Below are positions 12,584-25,215 of a DNA stretch of 64,000 bases, in pieces; position 1 is the first letter of the stretch, and each line of letters begins with the position of its first letter. This stretch comes from Sipunculus nudus (taxonomy: Eukaryota > Annelida > Sipuncula > Golfingiida > Sipunculidae). The notes beneath the pieces are model-generated. The model did no database searches and was not told where the DNA came from. It saw nothing but the letters and a program-made list of their open reading frames with translations. The DNA is taken from NCBI GenBank assembly GCA_026874595.1, contig CM049310.1:45731058-45795057 (forward strand). The letters are read 5' to 3'. The position numbers and the translations under genes were made by a program.

Positions 12584-14182
12584 TTCCTTCTTTTTTCCTG
12601 GGTGCATGCTTCGCTTGGCGGACGTATTGGCGTCAAGGAAAAGCATCATAGGATTCGTCAGGGCGTCTGCATTGCGTTTAAAATTTGCCAGATTAATATT
12701 GTTTTATTGCTATGTGAGTGTGTATTTCATGATAATAAGAGACGTTTACAACGTTATTTGAAAATTCTGGAGGAACCGTATGCGTGAGTTTATGCCATCT
12801 AGCGGCTAAATAAAGACGTAATCAGTGGGACCACACTGCGTAGAGTGCATTAATTTTTGCAGGTAGGTCTGAGAAGTCCTTGTTGCAGTAATGAAGTTTA
12901 TGACGATTCCATGGCTTCCTGAATGGGAAAACAAAATGAATCTATCCACAAAAGAAGGGAAATCGCCCCATTTTAAGGTTAATTAGGTCGAGCGACCTTA
13001 TGTGGATTTCTATCATGAATACAATGGGACACAAATCTTTATGAAAAACTGTATATGTCCGCCATGTGTTGGCCGGGACAGTCTATCAAATTCCTAATTT
13101 TCTTTTTCATTTCGTGACCTTAATGATAATTCTTACATCACTTTCGGGTCTGTTAGCATCCTTCGCGATCCCAAGCTGATAAAGACGAATAAATATGTGT
13201 AATTCCACGCCCCTTGTTATTGGTCATTGTGTCTCCTATCCATTATGTGAATGCTACGATATCAGTGATTGATACATTGGAGGTGAAATAAACTGACGCC
13301 GTCAGTCGCCAGACAGGTGTATAATTAAGTTCTTTGATCATCTTTGATTCGAAACTCAACTGATCACCCACCCCTCCCCTAACGGCCCGGCGAAAGGTCA
13401 TTAGTTGTGGCAGTGATCGGTCTTTGGTGTAAAACCTTTCCATACAAATACTTTATCATGCTCGGTCCCGGGCCTATGATATTACCCAAACTAAGGTTGT
13501 TAATATCCTTTAATTCGCTCAGATCTCAACATAATGGGAACTCCGCAAATACCGTCATCTTCTTAGTATAACTAGGAATCGTTAGGATAAAGGACGTATT
13601 AAAGTTACAGATTACAGTTTTTAATGCACATCCAGTGAAAATTACTCCTTTCTGGATTAAAAGAATATTATGGGTGGCCAGAGGCGTACCAGGGCAAAAA
13701 GATATTTGATAGTTTTTGCTCTAACACCAGCCAGAGAGTAGGCTTTTAGCGGTGATTTTATATGAAATAGTAAAATCGTTCGCCCAAAGACTGTCCGTTA
13801 AGGGGGTTGTCCGCAGACCGGGGTTCACTGTATTTGAAATAGTATCGCGACCAAACTCATATGCTAAACTCAATAATGTGTTTATACATGTGTGCACAGA
13901 AGCATGAAAATAATGTTAATGATTTTAAGGTTTGCTAAAAAAATTGTAGATAGGTTATACATGTCTATTTATGGCAATACTTCTTTGTACGTGAGGTTTG
14001 TTTTTTTTACAATAAGTTAATTACTGTATACAAACGCTGGGCACAAAAAAGACTCAATGCACCAGGCTGATTTTAAACACTGGCAATAGTTTCCAATCAT
14101 TCTGTGATAAATGATTTCAATGCAGTTCTACAAATATAATATAAATAACTATTACTCTCCGGGATTGTTGGAAAACAGTAAC

Positions 14183-14188
14183 TTTATT
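14183..14188 (-). terminator. Candidate polyadenylation signal of gene II
   Basis: AATAAA on the minus strand (TTTATT on plus), about 212 bases beyond the gene II stop codon. It is the first canonical hexamer I noticed downstream. Confidence 0.45.
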
Positions 14189-14399
14189 CTCCAAAAAAAG
14201 AACTAACATAGTGGAAAAAATGGAAGCAGAGTATGTGAAAATGATAGAAAAATGTGTATACATGTGTGTTCAATCCATGAAATATTTCACGTGTACACCT
14301 CCATCTACTGGAAGCATAGGAAATAACTAGACCCATCATACTGATAAAAAACTTTTCCACCTTCTTTTCAAGAACAGTTACCGCATCTTCAATAACACA

Positions 14400-15089
14400 T
14401 CACTGAGCACTGATGCTGAAATACTTGTAGCGAACGACATTCTTGTAACCATTGGCGACGATGACGCCACCGTTTCCTCTTGGCTTAAACTTTGGTCTGG
14501 CAGTGTGTACGAGGACGCCATCTTTATATATTGAGGCCGACGCCCCGTTTACATGAACTTCCACGTTGAACCAGCGGCCACCGACAGGAACTCCGTTTGA
14601 GCAACGACTTGACACGGCACCGTCCCACTTCAACTGACCGTTACGGACATACCCGGTCTGGAAACATTGACCGCTGGAATGTGGTCTGTCGAAAGAAAAA
14701 CAACACCAATGATATTTTATCTAAGTAAGACCATAGAAATAGTATATGGCTTATTATTTATATATATATATATTAGAGAGCGGTTCTATAAGGGTTCTTC
14801 TGTTCCGTGTTGATGTTTTTTAGACCCGTTCAGGTCGTTTTGCCATTGTGCTTGCTATATCTGCACAGATAAAGATAAAGCCATGCATGTAATGTTTTGA
14901 AACCTGTGGAAGGGGGCCGAGTACCCGAAAGCTTGTATACAAGAACCTACACACAGCTAGTCTTATTTAAAAGGTGTCAACCATTTACATTACTTTTTAT
15001 AAAGCAATGCAATAATTTAAAGGCAATAACAACACAAAGAAGAACAACAGAATCGACATATTTCAGCTGACTGTCCGGAAAGTTAATAC

Positions 15090-15143
<54 letters not shown>

Positions 15144-16445
15144 CAAATAACATATCAGAGTTAATGTATAGAACCACCTGAAGTAGACGAAATCAAAGTT
15201 GTCGATGTCCTGGGCATTGTACATGACTCCGATGTGACCAGAGTTGATTCCCCGCCAGCCCTGTGCGTTATACAGATCTACAGACAAGCGCACAGGCACT
15301 CGTTTCCAGCACTACAATGGCCCAGAAACCGAAAACACATTGAGTATGGGCGATATACCGATTATAAAAGAACAAGGTAATGAACTCCACCGCTACGCGG
15401 GAAAGACAACTTTTTTTCACGAGTCCGAATTCCGGAGAATTATCCGCTTCACAAACATGATCACGCGCCTTTTTGTTGAAAACATCTTTATTTACAAGAT
15501 TAAACTTCCAAATATAAAAGTTCCCCACACTAACCACGAGTTCCAGAACGTTTATTCCAGCTGCGACACCGTCATTTGTCATGTATACATTTACTAGTTG
15601 CGGAAGTTGACGTCGTCCCGAGCTTAATGTATGTTATGGTTATAGAACAGACGTTAATGTATACAAAACAAGTGATATAATGGTCCTGGTTGTGTTTGCA
15701 TGCCATGCCCACTGATTTTCAACTTCATTGACAATTTGACAGCTGTTTGAATTGTGCGACTAAAAGAGATGTAGAAAACAACTGGTACCATGCAGCCAAT
15801 CACAGACGCTAGCTCAGGGGGAAATCCATTCAGCCCGGGGTGACGTCAACTTCTGCAACTAGTAAATGTATACATGACAAATGACGGTGTCGCAGCTGGA
15901 ATAAACGTTCTTGAACTCGTGGTTAGTGTGGGGAACTTTTATATTTGGAAATTTAATCTTGTAAATAAAGATGTTTTCAACAAAAAGGCGCGTGATCATG
16001 CTTGTGAAGCGGATAATTCTCCGGAATTCGGACTCGTGAAAAAAAGTTGTCTTGCCCGCGTAGCGGTGGAGTTCATTACCTTGTTCTTTTATAATCGGTA
16101 TATCGCCCATACTCAATGTGTTTTCGGTTTCTGGGCCATTGTAGTGCTGGAAACGAGTGCCTGTGGACAAGCGGTACTTGGTTCCAGCAGCCCCCGAGCC
16201 AAAAAGAACACGACAGAAACCGGAAGCTGGCCACGTACCGGATGTTGCGTCCAGCGTGTTGTAGGCAGGTGATTCTCGATGCGCGACACAGGCGGCGACC
16301 TTTGTTTGGGATCCACCGGTCGCTGTCGACGAAACAAAATAATAAAATATTAAAACGTCACATAATACGTTGTTAAAACGATATATACTTTATTTCTGTA
16401 AACTACTCAGGTGTGATCTTTTCACGGTCGGTGATCGAGTTCACA

Positions 16446-16500
<55 letters not shown>

Positions 16501-16501
16501 G

Positions 16502-16559
<58 letters not shown>

Positions 16560-19500
16560 AGCGTTTTACCGCAATTTTGTCGGTGAGTAAAGACAATCGC
16601 TGAATATAACTACACAGCGTATCATGCATGATGATACTGATATAATCATTTAAAAAAAATATTTGATTTGTGTTAATATTTAGTAAAAAAAATTAGGACA
16701 ATTGCAAATCAATTGGATTTGTTCGAATTTTATATAATAGTATGAGAATTGTGCTCGTAACCACCGGTTTCGTGTCCTGTCCGGTCGATTCTGTGCCAAG
16801 GTTTATTCCCACAATATCTTCATTAATGATCGAATGGAGGAGCTATAAGTGGATCGAATAACCCAAAGCTTCATACAAGTTTTGGTTGCATGTTAGACAG
16901 TGAGGAACCTGCATAGATGGTATTCCCAAAAGACAGGAAGGAAAAGAGGGATGGGATCGTTACGTCATCGATGATATTCCTTGGCAGATTTAAGAAGAAG
17001 AATAGGTGTGGGGGGGGGGGGGGTGCGACAAGGCGTTGTAATTAGGAGGTGTTACCCTGTGCGAGAATGGCAGGGAAAAAAAATTGAAAAATTTCAGGAA
17101 ATAAGCTAGAAAAGCAAACAGGAGGAACAATGTTCATCCTCTTTCCCGTCCAACCCACTCGTCTCCTTACTCTCCTCTAAAAAATATCCCCCTCCTGAAT
17201 ACGAAGCTAATATAAGCCACAAACTCCCAGGCTTTACTAAAAATTATTACAATTTAGGAAGATAAGATTAAGGCATTTCAGATTTTTTTTTTTGGGGGGG
17301 GGGGGGGTATTAAAATAAAGGCAATAGTCGCAAAGTAAATAAAATACTTACCAAGAGGTGTAGTTTTGTACCCACGGAAGAACACACGATTCTTGTAACC
17401 ATTAGCAACGATAGCACCACCCCTAGCAACCTTGTCATGATGATGGGAGAACGTTACCACGTGAGAGCCATCCAGGAACACTGTAGTTTTACGGCCTGTC
17501 ACCTCAAGCGTGACTTTGAACCAGGTCTGGCTCTTTGGAGGCCCGTGAGGACATTTGGCTGACTGACTAAGGTGCATAACGCTCTGCTGGATGTAACCAG
17601 TCTGATAACAGGTGTTCGCTGAATGAGGTCTGGGGAAAAATGTTAATATTTAAACCGAAAGACAAAAATATACAACAGCTATATATCGCATAAACGCGTA
17701 CATAAATTTTTGCCTGTGTTTCAGAAAATAATCAGATTGAACAAAAATTATTTTCGTTCAAGTAGGTATGATTAAAGCCAAAGCATTATAACTGCATTAA
17801 AAGATTCATGTTTTTATTTCTTACCTAAAATAAACAAAATCGTAGTTTATAGAATCCTTTACGTTGAATGCGATACCAGGATGACCCCCTTCCACCAATA
17901 AAGCAGGTATTATTTTCCCAATATTTGAAATCCAACGGGTTTTCCGAAGAAGGCCGCTGAAGCCTTGATCATTGAACAACTGCAGGGACAAGTTGTAGTT
18001 TCCGTTCAACGAAGCGCCATCTGCCAACGCCTGGCAGAACTTATCCCTTGGCCAAGACGAAGGCTGTATGGTTTCCAGCGTGACGAATCCCAGAGCGTCT
18101 CCACTGTCAGCCGAGCAAAAATTCACCGTGAACGGCCTGGCATTTCCTTAAATGCACATTTTGATATGAACTCATTTTATTGTTAAATTGCGAATTTAAC
18201 GTTAACCGTAAACTTCATCTTAAATTTAAAAGATCACAATATATCAATACTTTACAAATACAGGTGTTTGCATATTTGATGTAATCTTCTACCAAGTCAG
18301 GATGCTGCAATTACCATGCTGATCATGTGAAGATACGAATATGTGCGATTATTCTAACAAAGGTGAAAAAAACACAAATTAAATTCATTTTTGTGATACC
18401 TGTATGAATGGAGTGTTTGCTGATTAATACACATGATGGCTTCTTTGAAGTGCTTAAGACGAGCACATGTTGACAGCAATACTACCGCGAACTTATGCTA
18501 TAATACACATTCACCATCCTTATGTGGTGCAGCCTTGCAAAGTTTCTTAGTATGTAGATTTTAATCTCTCATACGCGGATTTGTGCGCTCGTTGAGTGTT
18601 CGCTAACTTACAGTTTACACTTGTACATGGAATAGTTTCTGGTATCCTGAATGCAATGTTTGTGTTTAACAATACATATTTTTATCCGATCACAGTAAAA
18701 CGTTTACATATGTAACTGGTTTTTTTTTCTACTTAACCTGATGTATTTTGAACAATACCGATGCTAGAACTGAAATTATTTTAGGGTGTGCGAAGGTTAA
18801 TGTTTAATGTATTTGTTTTATATAACTCATGGGTTACGCAACCTATATTTGTGTAACACTTCGGATTCTGTCAATAAGTCATATAATTTTGTTGTAAGAA
18901 AATTTAAAAAAAAATAAGAACATTAAATTTTCTTTCGGGTTATTATTATTTAAACATATCTATGAACTCACGTCATTTCATAGTCATGAAAAAACAGACT
19001 CACAGACCCTTTTAAAATAAAATGTTATGGTTTAGGAGTCAAGACTCCAGTCGTAATTAAACTGCAGACCCATTGGTCGGGTTAAAATATTAACTGCAAC
19101 GGGTGGTAGCATGTAAAATAAAAACATCGATGCATTGTTTGATTTGTACTACGACATTAAATATAGACTCTCAGTCTCATGGTGTGAAATACCTTCTCTC
19201 TTTCCCTTTCAACAGTTTTCGAAAAAAAAGAGATCGTCAATTTCAACCGTCGAGATTATAACATATGGGGCGCTTCATGTTTTGCTGTTAAAAGAAGTAT
19301 GTGTCTCTATATATTTGTGATAAAAATGCCTTCCTTATCAATTATCAGAGCATTAGTGTTTGTCAGTTTACTTTAGTACTTCATACTGTGGAAATAACAG
19401 TTTGACATTCAGACGAATATGACAGAGTACAGTCAGAAAGTCGGGGTACATCTGCTTAACTTAATATTGATCATAATCCATAATAATTTGGATTAGTAAT

Positions 19501-19947
19501 CCGCTTGTACGAATTAAAAAAAAATATTATTGACCACTTAGTAATTCGCGCGCATGGATGAGAAATTCGTGCGCATGAATTAGGCACGAATTAATAAATA
19601 ATTTACCATGTCGTCTCACGGGGTCCGTAGTAATAATACATTTTCCTAATAGGAAATGATTGCATTATTAATAGATTTTTGAGGAAACATGACTAAACTT
19701 TAAACTGACTGACGGCATTATATTAAAATAAAAAAAACAACAATCAAGGGTTTAAATCCCCTTATCCCCCCCCTCTGAAACAAGGCCCATATCTAAAACC
19801 TTTGTAAATTTATACATTAGCTAGCTGGGTAATTTATTTTATAATAACAATATAATACTCACCGTTACCGATCGTTTTACCATTGCTCAGCGTTGCCAGA
19901 ATAAGCGTGAGTGCTGCGGAACACAGGATCGTAGACGTGATACCCAT
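14400..19947 (-). CDS. Gene II: secreted two-module protein, exon 4 split by an inserted element
   Basis: Five exons, read right to left: exon 1 19863-19947 (28-residue signal peptide, MGITSTILCSAALTLILA, phase 1); exon 2 17825-18146 (NFCSADSGD, SSWPRDKFC, sequon NLS, GHPGIAFN, NYDFVYFR, phase 2); exon 3 17352-17629 (CYQTGY, CPHGPP, FSHHHD, GGAIVANGYKN, phase 1); exon 4 15178-16322 (AACVAHRE, GFCRVL, KYRLS, then after the insertion VDLYNAQG, GHIGVMYN, NFDFVYFR, phase 2); exon 5 14400-14685 (CFQTGYVRNGQ, SRCSNGVP, GGRWFNVEVHV, GNGGVIVANGYKN, stop TGA). Without the 875-bp element and one 8-bp duplication, exon 4 is 262 nt and the whole frame is open for 410 residues. As it stands, reading into the element meets a stop near 15859, losing most of module B and all of exon 5. 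Exon 2 has about 17-20 extra codons before GHPGIAFN compared with genes I and III. The allele is probably non-functional unless the element is spliced out. Confidence 0.88.
15089..15142. repeat. (TA)n microsatellite in gene II intron 4
   Basis: Nearly pure TA, starting about 35 bases beyond the exon 4 donor. Similar TA blocks lie at 6521-6570, 23060-23105, 39948-40005 and 45087-45133. Confidence 0.9.
15291..16165. mobile_element. 875-bp foldback-type element with long inverted arms inserted in gene II exon 4
   Basis: The left arm (about 15291-15625) and right arm (about 15831-16165) are inverted copies, beginning CACAGGCACTCGTTTCCAGC at each outer end, and surround a loop of roughly 205 bases. 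I count about five mismatches over the ~320 arm bases I compared, so insertion or gene conversion was recent. Perfect 8-bp target duplications GACAAGCG flank it at 15283-15290 and 16166-16173. There is no transposase. Each arm is open for about 100 codons in one frame, but the translation matches nothing I know. The 8-bp duplication would fit hAT, P or Merlin-type mobilisation; the termini do not decide between them. It is a non-autonomous element. Confidence 0.93.
16456..16556. repeat. (GA)n microsatellite in gene II intron 3
   Basis: Two GA blocks separated by a short GT block, immediately upstream of exon 4 in gene orientation. Noncoding. Confidence 0.9.
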
Positions 19948-20033
19948 CCTCTCTGTCTCACTCTTTCTTTCTCTTTCTCTTCCTCCCTGTGATTAGCACT
20001 TGCCAAGGTTGGTGAAATCGTGATAGTTCCCGC

Positions 20034-20042
20034 CTATTTATA
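20034..20042 (-). promoter_or_regulatory. TATA box of gene II
   Basis: The minus strand reads TATAAATAG within GGATATAAATAGGCGGG, about 87 bases upstream of the gene II start codon, with CATTGG (an inverted CCAAT) just upstream. A start site near 20005 would give a pyrimidine/purine-rich leader of about 60 bases. This is a strong core-promoter match in the right place and orientation. Confidence 0.7.
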
Positions 20043-20379
20043 TCCAATGAGCCGCCACCGGGGGGGGGGGGGGGATGACACTTGGCCTTTTTCCCAGATA
20101 TCCAGATATCCAGTTTCTAACTTAATATATACGGATCTTCGGTCAATCGACCTTACCTGTAAAACGAAATCAGACTGTCATCTAGCAGTGTTTAAAAACA
20201 TCAAAAATACAACCAAGGGTTTCAGCTGAACTCTCCACACCGACCACTTTATGCAGACGGGATGTATACTTACATCACTATTGTCGTGTTTTATATAGAG
20301 AGACCAAATTTAATAACAGCCAGAGCTGATCCACAATACTCAATATCCCAAATGTTTGCACTCTTTATACCTTATTTGA

Positions 20380-20425
20380 TCCCTGATGCCAGTCTCTCTC
20401 CGTCCGTTCTCTGTCTCTGTCTCTG

Positions 20426-20496
<71 letters not shown>

Positions 20497-20702
20497 GTAA
20501 TACATGTATGAGTGACTGAGTGATTTCAAAATGTATATGTGTATGTATGTACATAATTATATATGGCTGTGCATAGTGTGCGCGTGTGAACATATGATTT
20601 CGAAATGTATTTAGGTGTATGTCCATGTATGTCCATGTATATACTTTATATGTATATTTCTCTCTCTCTCTCCCCCTCTCTCTCTCTTTTTCTCTCTCTC
20701 TC

Positions 20703-20757
<55 letters not shown>

Positions 20758-20774
20758 CTAAGTAGGTTTCAGTG

Positions 20775-20814
<40 letters not shown>

Positions 20815-20825
20815 TATATATATAT
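20380..20825. repeat. Compound (CT)n/(TA)n microsatellite block
   Basis: Two CT-to-TA transitions (about 20395-20487 and 20660-20753) plus a third TA run (20779-20820). It lies a few hundred bases upstream of the gene II promoter. The ORFs across it encode only SLSLS/YIYI repeats. Confidence 0.9.
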
Positions 20826-21700
20826 GAACAATAGACATAAATACCATTAAACTATTTTTTAAAGTAATGATATAACATATTACAAATTAAAAATGGGATG
20901 ATTAAAATGTAGGAAAAGGTGTTATTATTCAGAGGTATTTATATTGTCATAAAATATGAGAGCTAAGAGGACAGAGGGGTTTCACAGCAAAATGTTCCAC
21001 ATTTTTGTTAAAATTATTGTCAATTCACATATTAATATACCATTAACATATGTTGTGTATTCAGAAAAAAAATTGTACCATTCTTTCTGTATTGTATATT
21101 AAGACAAACCACTTCCATTGATCTTACAATTCTTTTTTTTGAAAATGTGCGATCTCATGTGTCCATGTCCAATATTTGTTTGTGACATTTTAGTTCTCGT
21201 TGACTTCTTGTTTTTATTCCTAACCCCCCCCCCCCTCCCATATATCAAATATCTCATGCACACGCCCATTTTTTGGGGGTAAACCTCGTGTTCATGTGTT
21301 ATTTTCACTAGAGACTAAATAACTTGACCTTTTGTAACTGGAGATTTTAATTTTTGCCACATTCGAACGTTATATTAAATACCCGCTGCTTGTGTTCTGA
21401 CCACAGACCCTTTTTAGCGGGATGATACGTCGTTGTTTCTATGGTTAACAGAGCACCTGTTTATCTTAGGATACTAGTACGTATATTATTGTAGAACAGG
21501 ACATCCTGTATATTGTTAAAACTGCGGCTTGAGAAAACAGTTCCTAATAACAGGGATCAAGCTGTCATTAACATATAACGCTACGCGCTCTCGGAGTTTC
21601 AAGTTTATAACTTTATGTCAAGGGTAACCTAGCTGTGACCCACAATAACTGTAACTGTTCTGGATGCCTTTAGCAGGTGTTACCAAGTCCAGTTACCCAT

Positions 21701-21893
21701 CAGGGGCGGATCCAGGATTTCGGAAAAGGGGGGTCAAACCAAGGAGGATTAATAAAAAACCTAAAAAAATGTCCCCAGGTCCGGAAAAAAAAGGGGGGGG
21801 GGGGGGTCCAGGCCGCTAAATTTTGTCTGAAACCTTAAAAAAGGTTGTTTCGGATGAAAAAAAGGGGGGGGGGGGGGTCCGGATCCGCTTCTG
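21701..21893. mobile_element. GGATCC-ended MITE, copy 2
   Basis: CAGGGGCGGATCCAGG at the left and GGATCCGCTTCTG at the right end, 193 bases, with exact 5-bp direct repeats CCCAT at 21696-21700 and 21894-21898. The interior is collinear with copy 1, including its G-runs. No coding capacity; a non-autonomous DNA transposon, possibly of a hAT group with short duplications. Confidence 0.82.
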
Positions 21894-22119
21894 CCCATGA
21901 TAGACAGGACTCCAGAATTCCGAAGAACTGAGCGACCTTTAACCCCGCCAGGTATACTTTACTCTTGTGTATATATTTTTCTGTGTTAACAGTGACGGTC
22001 CCGTCCCATTTCTATATCCGACATGTGTCAAAAAGATTCTGCCATCCGCTCGACTGTAAAAGAGGAGATAAAGATAGTATAACCTCAGGTGATTTCATTC
22101 AATATTTTGAGATACATTG

Positions 22120-22700
22120 TATAATGACCATAATGATCATTTATCACCGCCCGCCATTACCATAGGCCTATACCATATAAATTGCGTAAAAAATATAAAA
22201 ACACAAACATGCACATTAAAACTTCACTTATATAAGCACAAACGGGTACAAGTTTCAAGGTCCCATGCCTGGGTTGACCTCCGGAGATAATTTAATCTTA
22301 TTTCCTGATAATCTGATATATCAAATCCAACAGAAAAAAATGTTTTATTTTGAGCGGCAATATTATAAATGAACCCCTTGTTTTGAAAAACCTTGTATTA
22401 CATTGACACATATTGTATTATGACAGGCATAAGATTCGTTTATCATGATTTGTTGGCCAGTTTACAGTGCCCTCCCTAACTGTATATTAAATAAGTTGAG
22501 CAAAAATATATAAAGACACAAATGCACACACACACGAACATCGTAACATTGCTTGTCTTTGCATAAACGATTACAAGTTTCAAGGTCCCGTGCCTGGAGA
22601 GACCTCCGGAGATAATTTAATCTTAATTCCTGATAATCTGATATATCTAATCCTACATAAAGAGGTGTTATTGTGAGCTGCAATATAATAATTGGACTCC
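22120..22700. repeat. Two-copy direct repeat, about 323-base period
   Basis: 'caagtttcaaggtcc' and 'gacctccggagataattt' followed by 'cctgataatctgatat' occur at about 22249 and 22572. Noncoding, diverged by scattered substitutions. Confidence 0.7.
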
Positions 22701-23070
22701 CTGTTTAAAAAAAAAACGGATTCGCAATAAACCAAAACAATGAATGGTGTATTTTTTTCTTTATTAAGTATATATAGAGCCTGAATTAATTTTATTTTTA
22801 TTTTTGTGGCAAATATGATATCGGACAAACCCAAAGTATGGAAACAACAGTTACAGATCAAATTGTCACTTTTTATATCTTTATATATCACATCATGGAT
22901 ACCATAAGTTAAATATAACCTAGATTGATAAAAAACAGACAGGCTGTTAAATTAAATTGTAGCGTCTCTGTGTTTACCGTCGCCTCCTTTGGCCCCACCA
23001 TCCCGTATTGTAATAATATTATTAGCAATGATTTATTCTTATAATAAAAATGATCAGAATATATATATAT

Positions 23071-23104
<34 letters not shown>

Positions 23105-24224
23105 CATATCATATATGAAATGTATATTGTTGTTCATATCTTCAAATTAATATCAAGGAGTAAAGGACATGAAATGTCAACAATGGCTCTCTTTTCATAT
23201 ATAGATACACCTACCAATCAATCTATATTATAATTGTCGGTGGACACACAAGAGTTTTCACGCATTATCTTGGTGGTCACGCCTCGGATATGCACGTTTT
23301 TGGTCTTGAACTGTCTGGAATGGTGAAAGCTTAAGGGGGGGGGGGGGGGTCATTAAACATATTTTCACCTAAATCCTGAGATATTTTATTTTTAAGGGGC
23401 GATTGCAGCGCCACCTGACGGTTAATACGATTGTGTATCAAGAGCGAGTTTGTTACTCTGAATTAGGGCCTGACTTTAGAATCTGACGTAACAAAATGTT
23501 CAGAGCATCAATAAACATAATTGTATTATATTGATAAAATATGAGGTGGGTAGGGTTTGAAATGAACTTTCGTCTTATTTGCTGATTTATTAATTTACAT
23601 GATACCTTTTGGCAATGTAGTCTATGTATTTCTATAGCCTATAAATCTGTTGATTATGAAATATGTTAGCCAGATTTCGTTATATCATAGTACCGTTTGT
23701 TGTTTTTGTGATGAAACTGGACTGGTCTCAGAACATGGCTAATTAATTCAGCTCAATTGCTCTCAGCATGATAGAACTGAGTGAAGCATGTGGTATTAAT
23801 CATTACGTACTCTGATGCTTTAAGATTAAACGAGATAAAAACAATGCTCAAGTGGTGAACATGATACATATCAGATGCTTAACATCACAGAGTTCAACGT
23901 GTTTTCCTCATGATTCACACTTGCGGAGTTCCACTGGATCGGCAATCCAACCTCCCAGGCTCAGAACCTTCCAGTCTGCACCATTTCGGACCTTTAACAT
24001 TAGACGGTCTACGACCAGCGTACATGTTCTTACCTATATAGACTAACCAGTCTTATACGAATTCCTACTGAGTCGTTTATTCCTACTGAGTTGCAAAATC
24101 CTAATAAACTCAACAGTTACTATCGTCAAATTAAAACGGGATTATTCTCAGTCTTGCACCAATACAGGACATTATTCAAAGCAAGTAAGGCAATAAATAA
24201 ATAAAATAAATAAATAAATAAAAT

Positions 24225-24493
24225 AAAAGGTATGGTTCTTAGGCACCGCCCGCGTTCGTTTTAAACCCTTACTTAAAAAAATTATTTTGATTTTCATCTC
24301 TCAAGAAGATAAAGTAATACAATTTTGATAAGATATCTTTTGTTATGTTGTGCTTTTGTCTGTTTAGCAAAACAATTCTATTATTTCCATGCTTTTCCCT
24401 GATCATTTGACATTTTTATCGAAACATACAAAAAAAGTAAACCGTTCGGCACTGGTTTCTGACAAAAAGTGCCTTAGAACCATACCCTTTTTT
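24225..24493. mobile_element. MITE with AGGTATGGTTCTTAGGCAC ends, copy A
   Basis: Left end AGGTATGGTTCTTAGGCAC and right end GTGCCTTAGAACCATACCC are inverted copies about 250 bases apart. The interior is AT-rich and noncoding. A (TAAA)n tract abuts the left end, so the target duplication is unclear. Confidence 0.7.
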
Positions 24494-25215
24494 CGCATTT
24501 TTACCCTTTAAAGCTTTCTTGGTCAGATGTGACCAATTTCTTTTTTTATTATTAAATATTACAGCTTACATAGACATAATAAGTACAATAATGGATATAA
24601 CACATTTACACTTAACAAAAATACATGAGAACTGAATCAAAAACAGAAACAACCACGAGACAGTAACCTTACACAATTACAAATTACGTGTCGGTGTAGT
24701 GATATTTATATTAAGAGACATAATTTCAGCAAACAAACTAGGTACTTGGTAGGTATAAATTACATCTTGAGTGGTTACCTTCCAAGTGTGAACTCGATTA
24801 CGTGGACAATCTTTGAGGCATAGCATGACAGTGGTCTCTGCGTATAAAGTAAAAAAATGTAAGCATCGTTTTGCTGTATTTTGCGTTATTTTTGTGTGCG
24901 TTACCAATTTTTTTGCTATTTTTCACACGTTTTCCTCGCGTTTTGGCCGCCGTTCTGTTCGCAGTTTTTAATCGTGTTATGACATATCCATAATATTTCC
25001 TATAATCGCAGGTAAACGTCAACAACCCACCCAATAAAGCATTTGTTTCCTGTCAAGCCATGCTTAAAAGGCTGTGGAGGGTCTATCCTGGCTTATACAA
25101 CGTCATGGGGACACCATCTATCGGATGTTATGAGGTAATTCGCATTAACCCCCCTGCTAATTTCTTTTCGGAGACGTAGGAGTCATTGAATGAAGGTCGA
25201 ATGTTCGGGCTAATG
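24484..25215. repeat. Dispersed repeat, copy 1
   Basis: It begins with TTTACCCTTTAAAGC and then TTGGTCAGATGTGACCAA, a 7-bp stem with a 4-base loop. It later shares 'cgtcatgggga' and 'aacccccctgctaattt' and ends with an 'aaggtcgaat' string also found at 36628-37170. The order of shared blocks is the same. No protein is supported. Confidence 0.6.

Larger units (their letters stand above)
10530..14170. other. Gene-poor interval between gene I and gene II
   Basis: Apart from the tandem repeat at 11281-11545 and the CT block at 12481-12583, no coding exon, RNA gene or clear mobile element was found here. No family motif (CFQTGY, VANGY) appears on either strand. Confidence 0.5.

Noticed and set aside
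15244-15597. 117-codon plus-strand ORF overlapping gene II exon 4
   Set aside because: It is the left arm of the inserted element read together with antisense exon sequence.
16370-16561. ORF with RERERE run
   Set aside because: Translation of a GA microsatellite within a gene II intron.
20262-20850. ORFs with SLSLS and YIYI runs
   Set aside because: Translations of CT and TA microsatellites.
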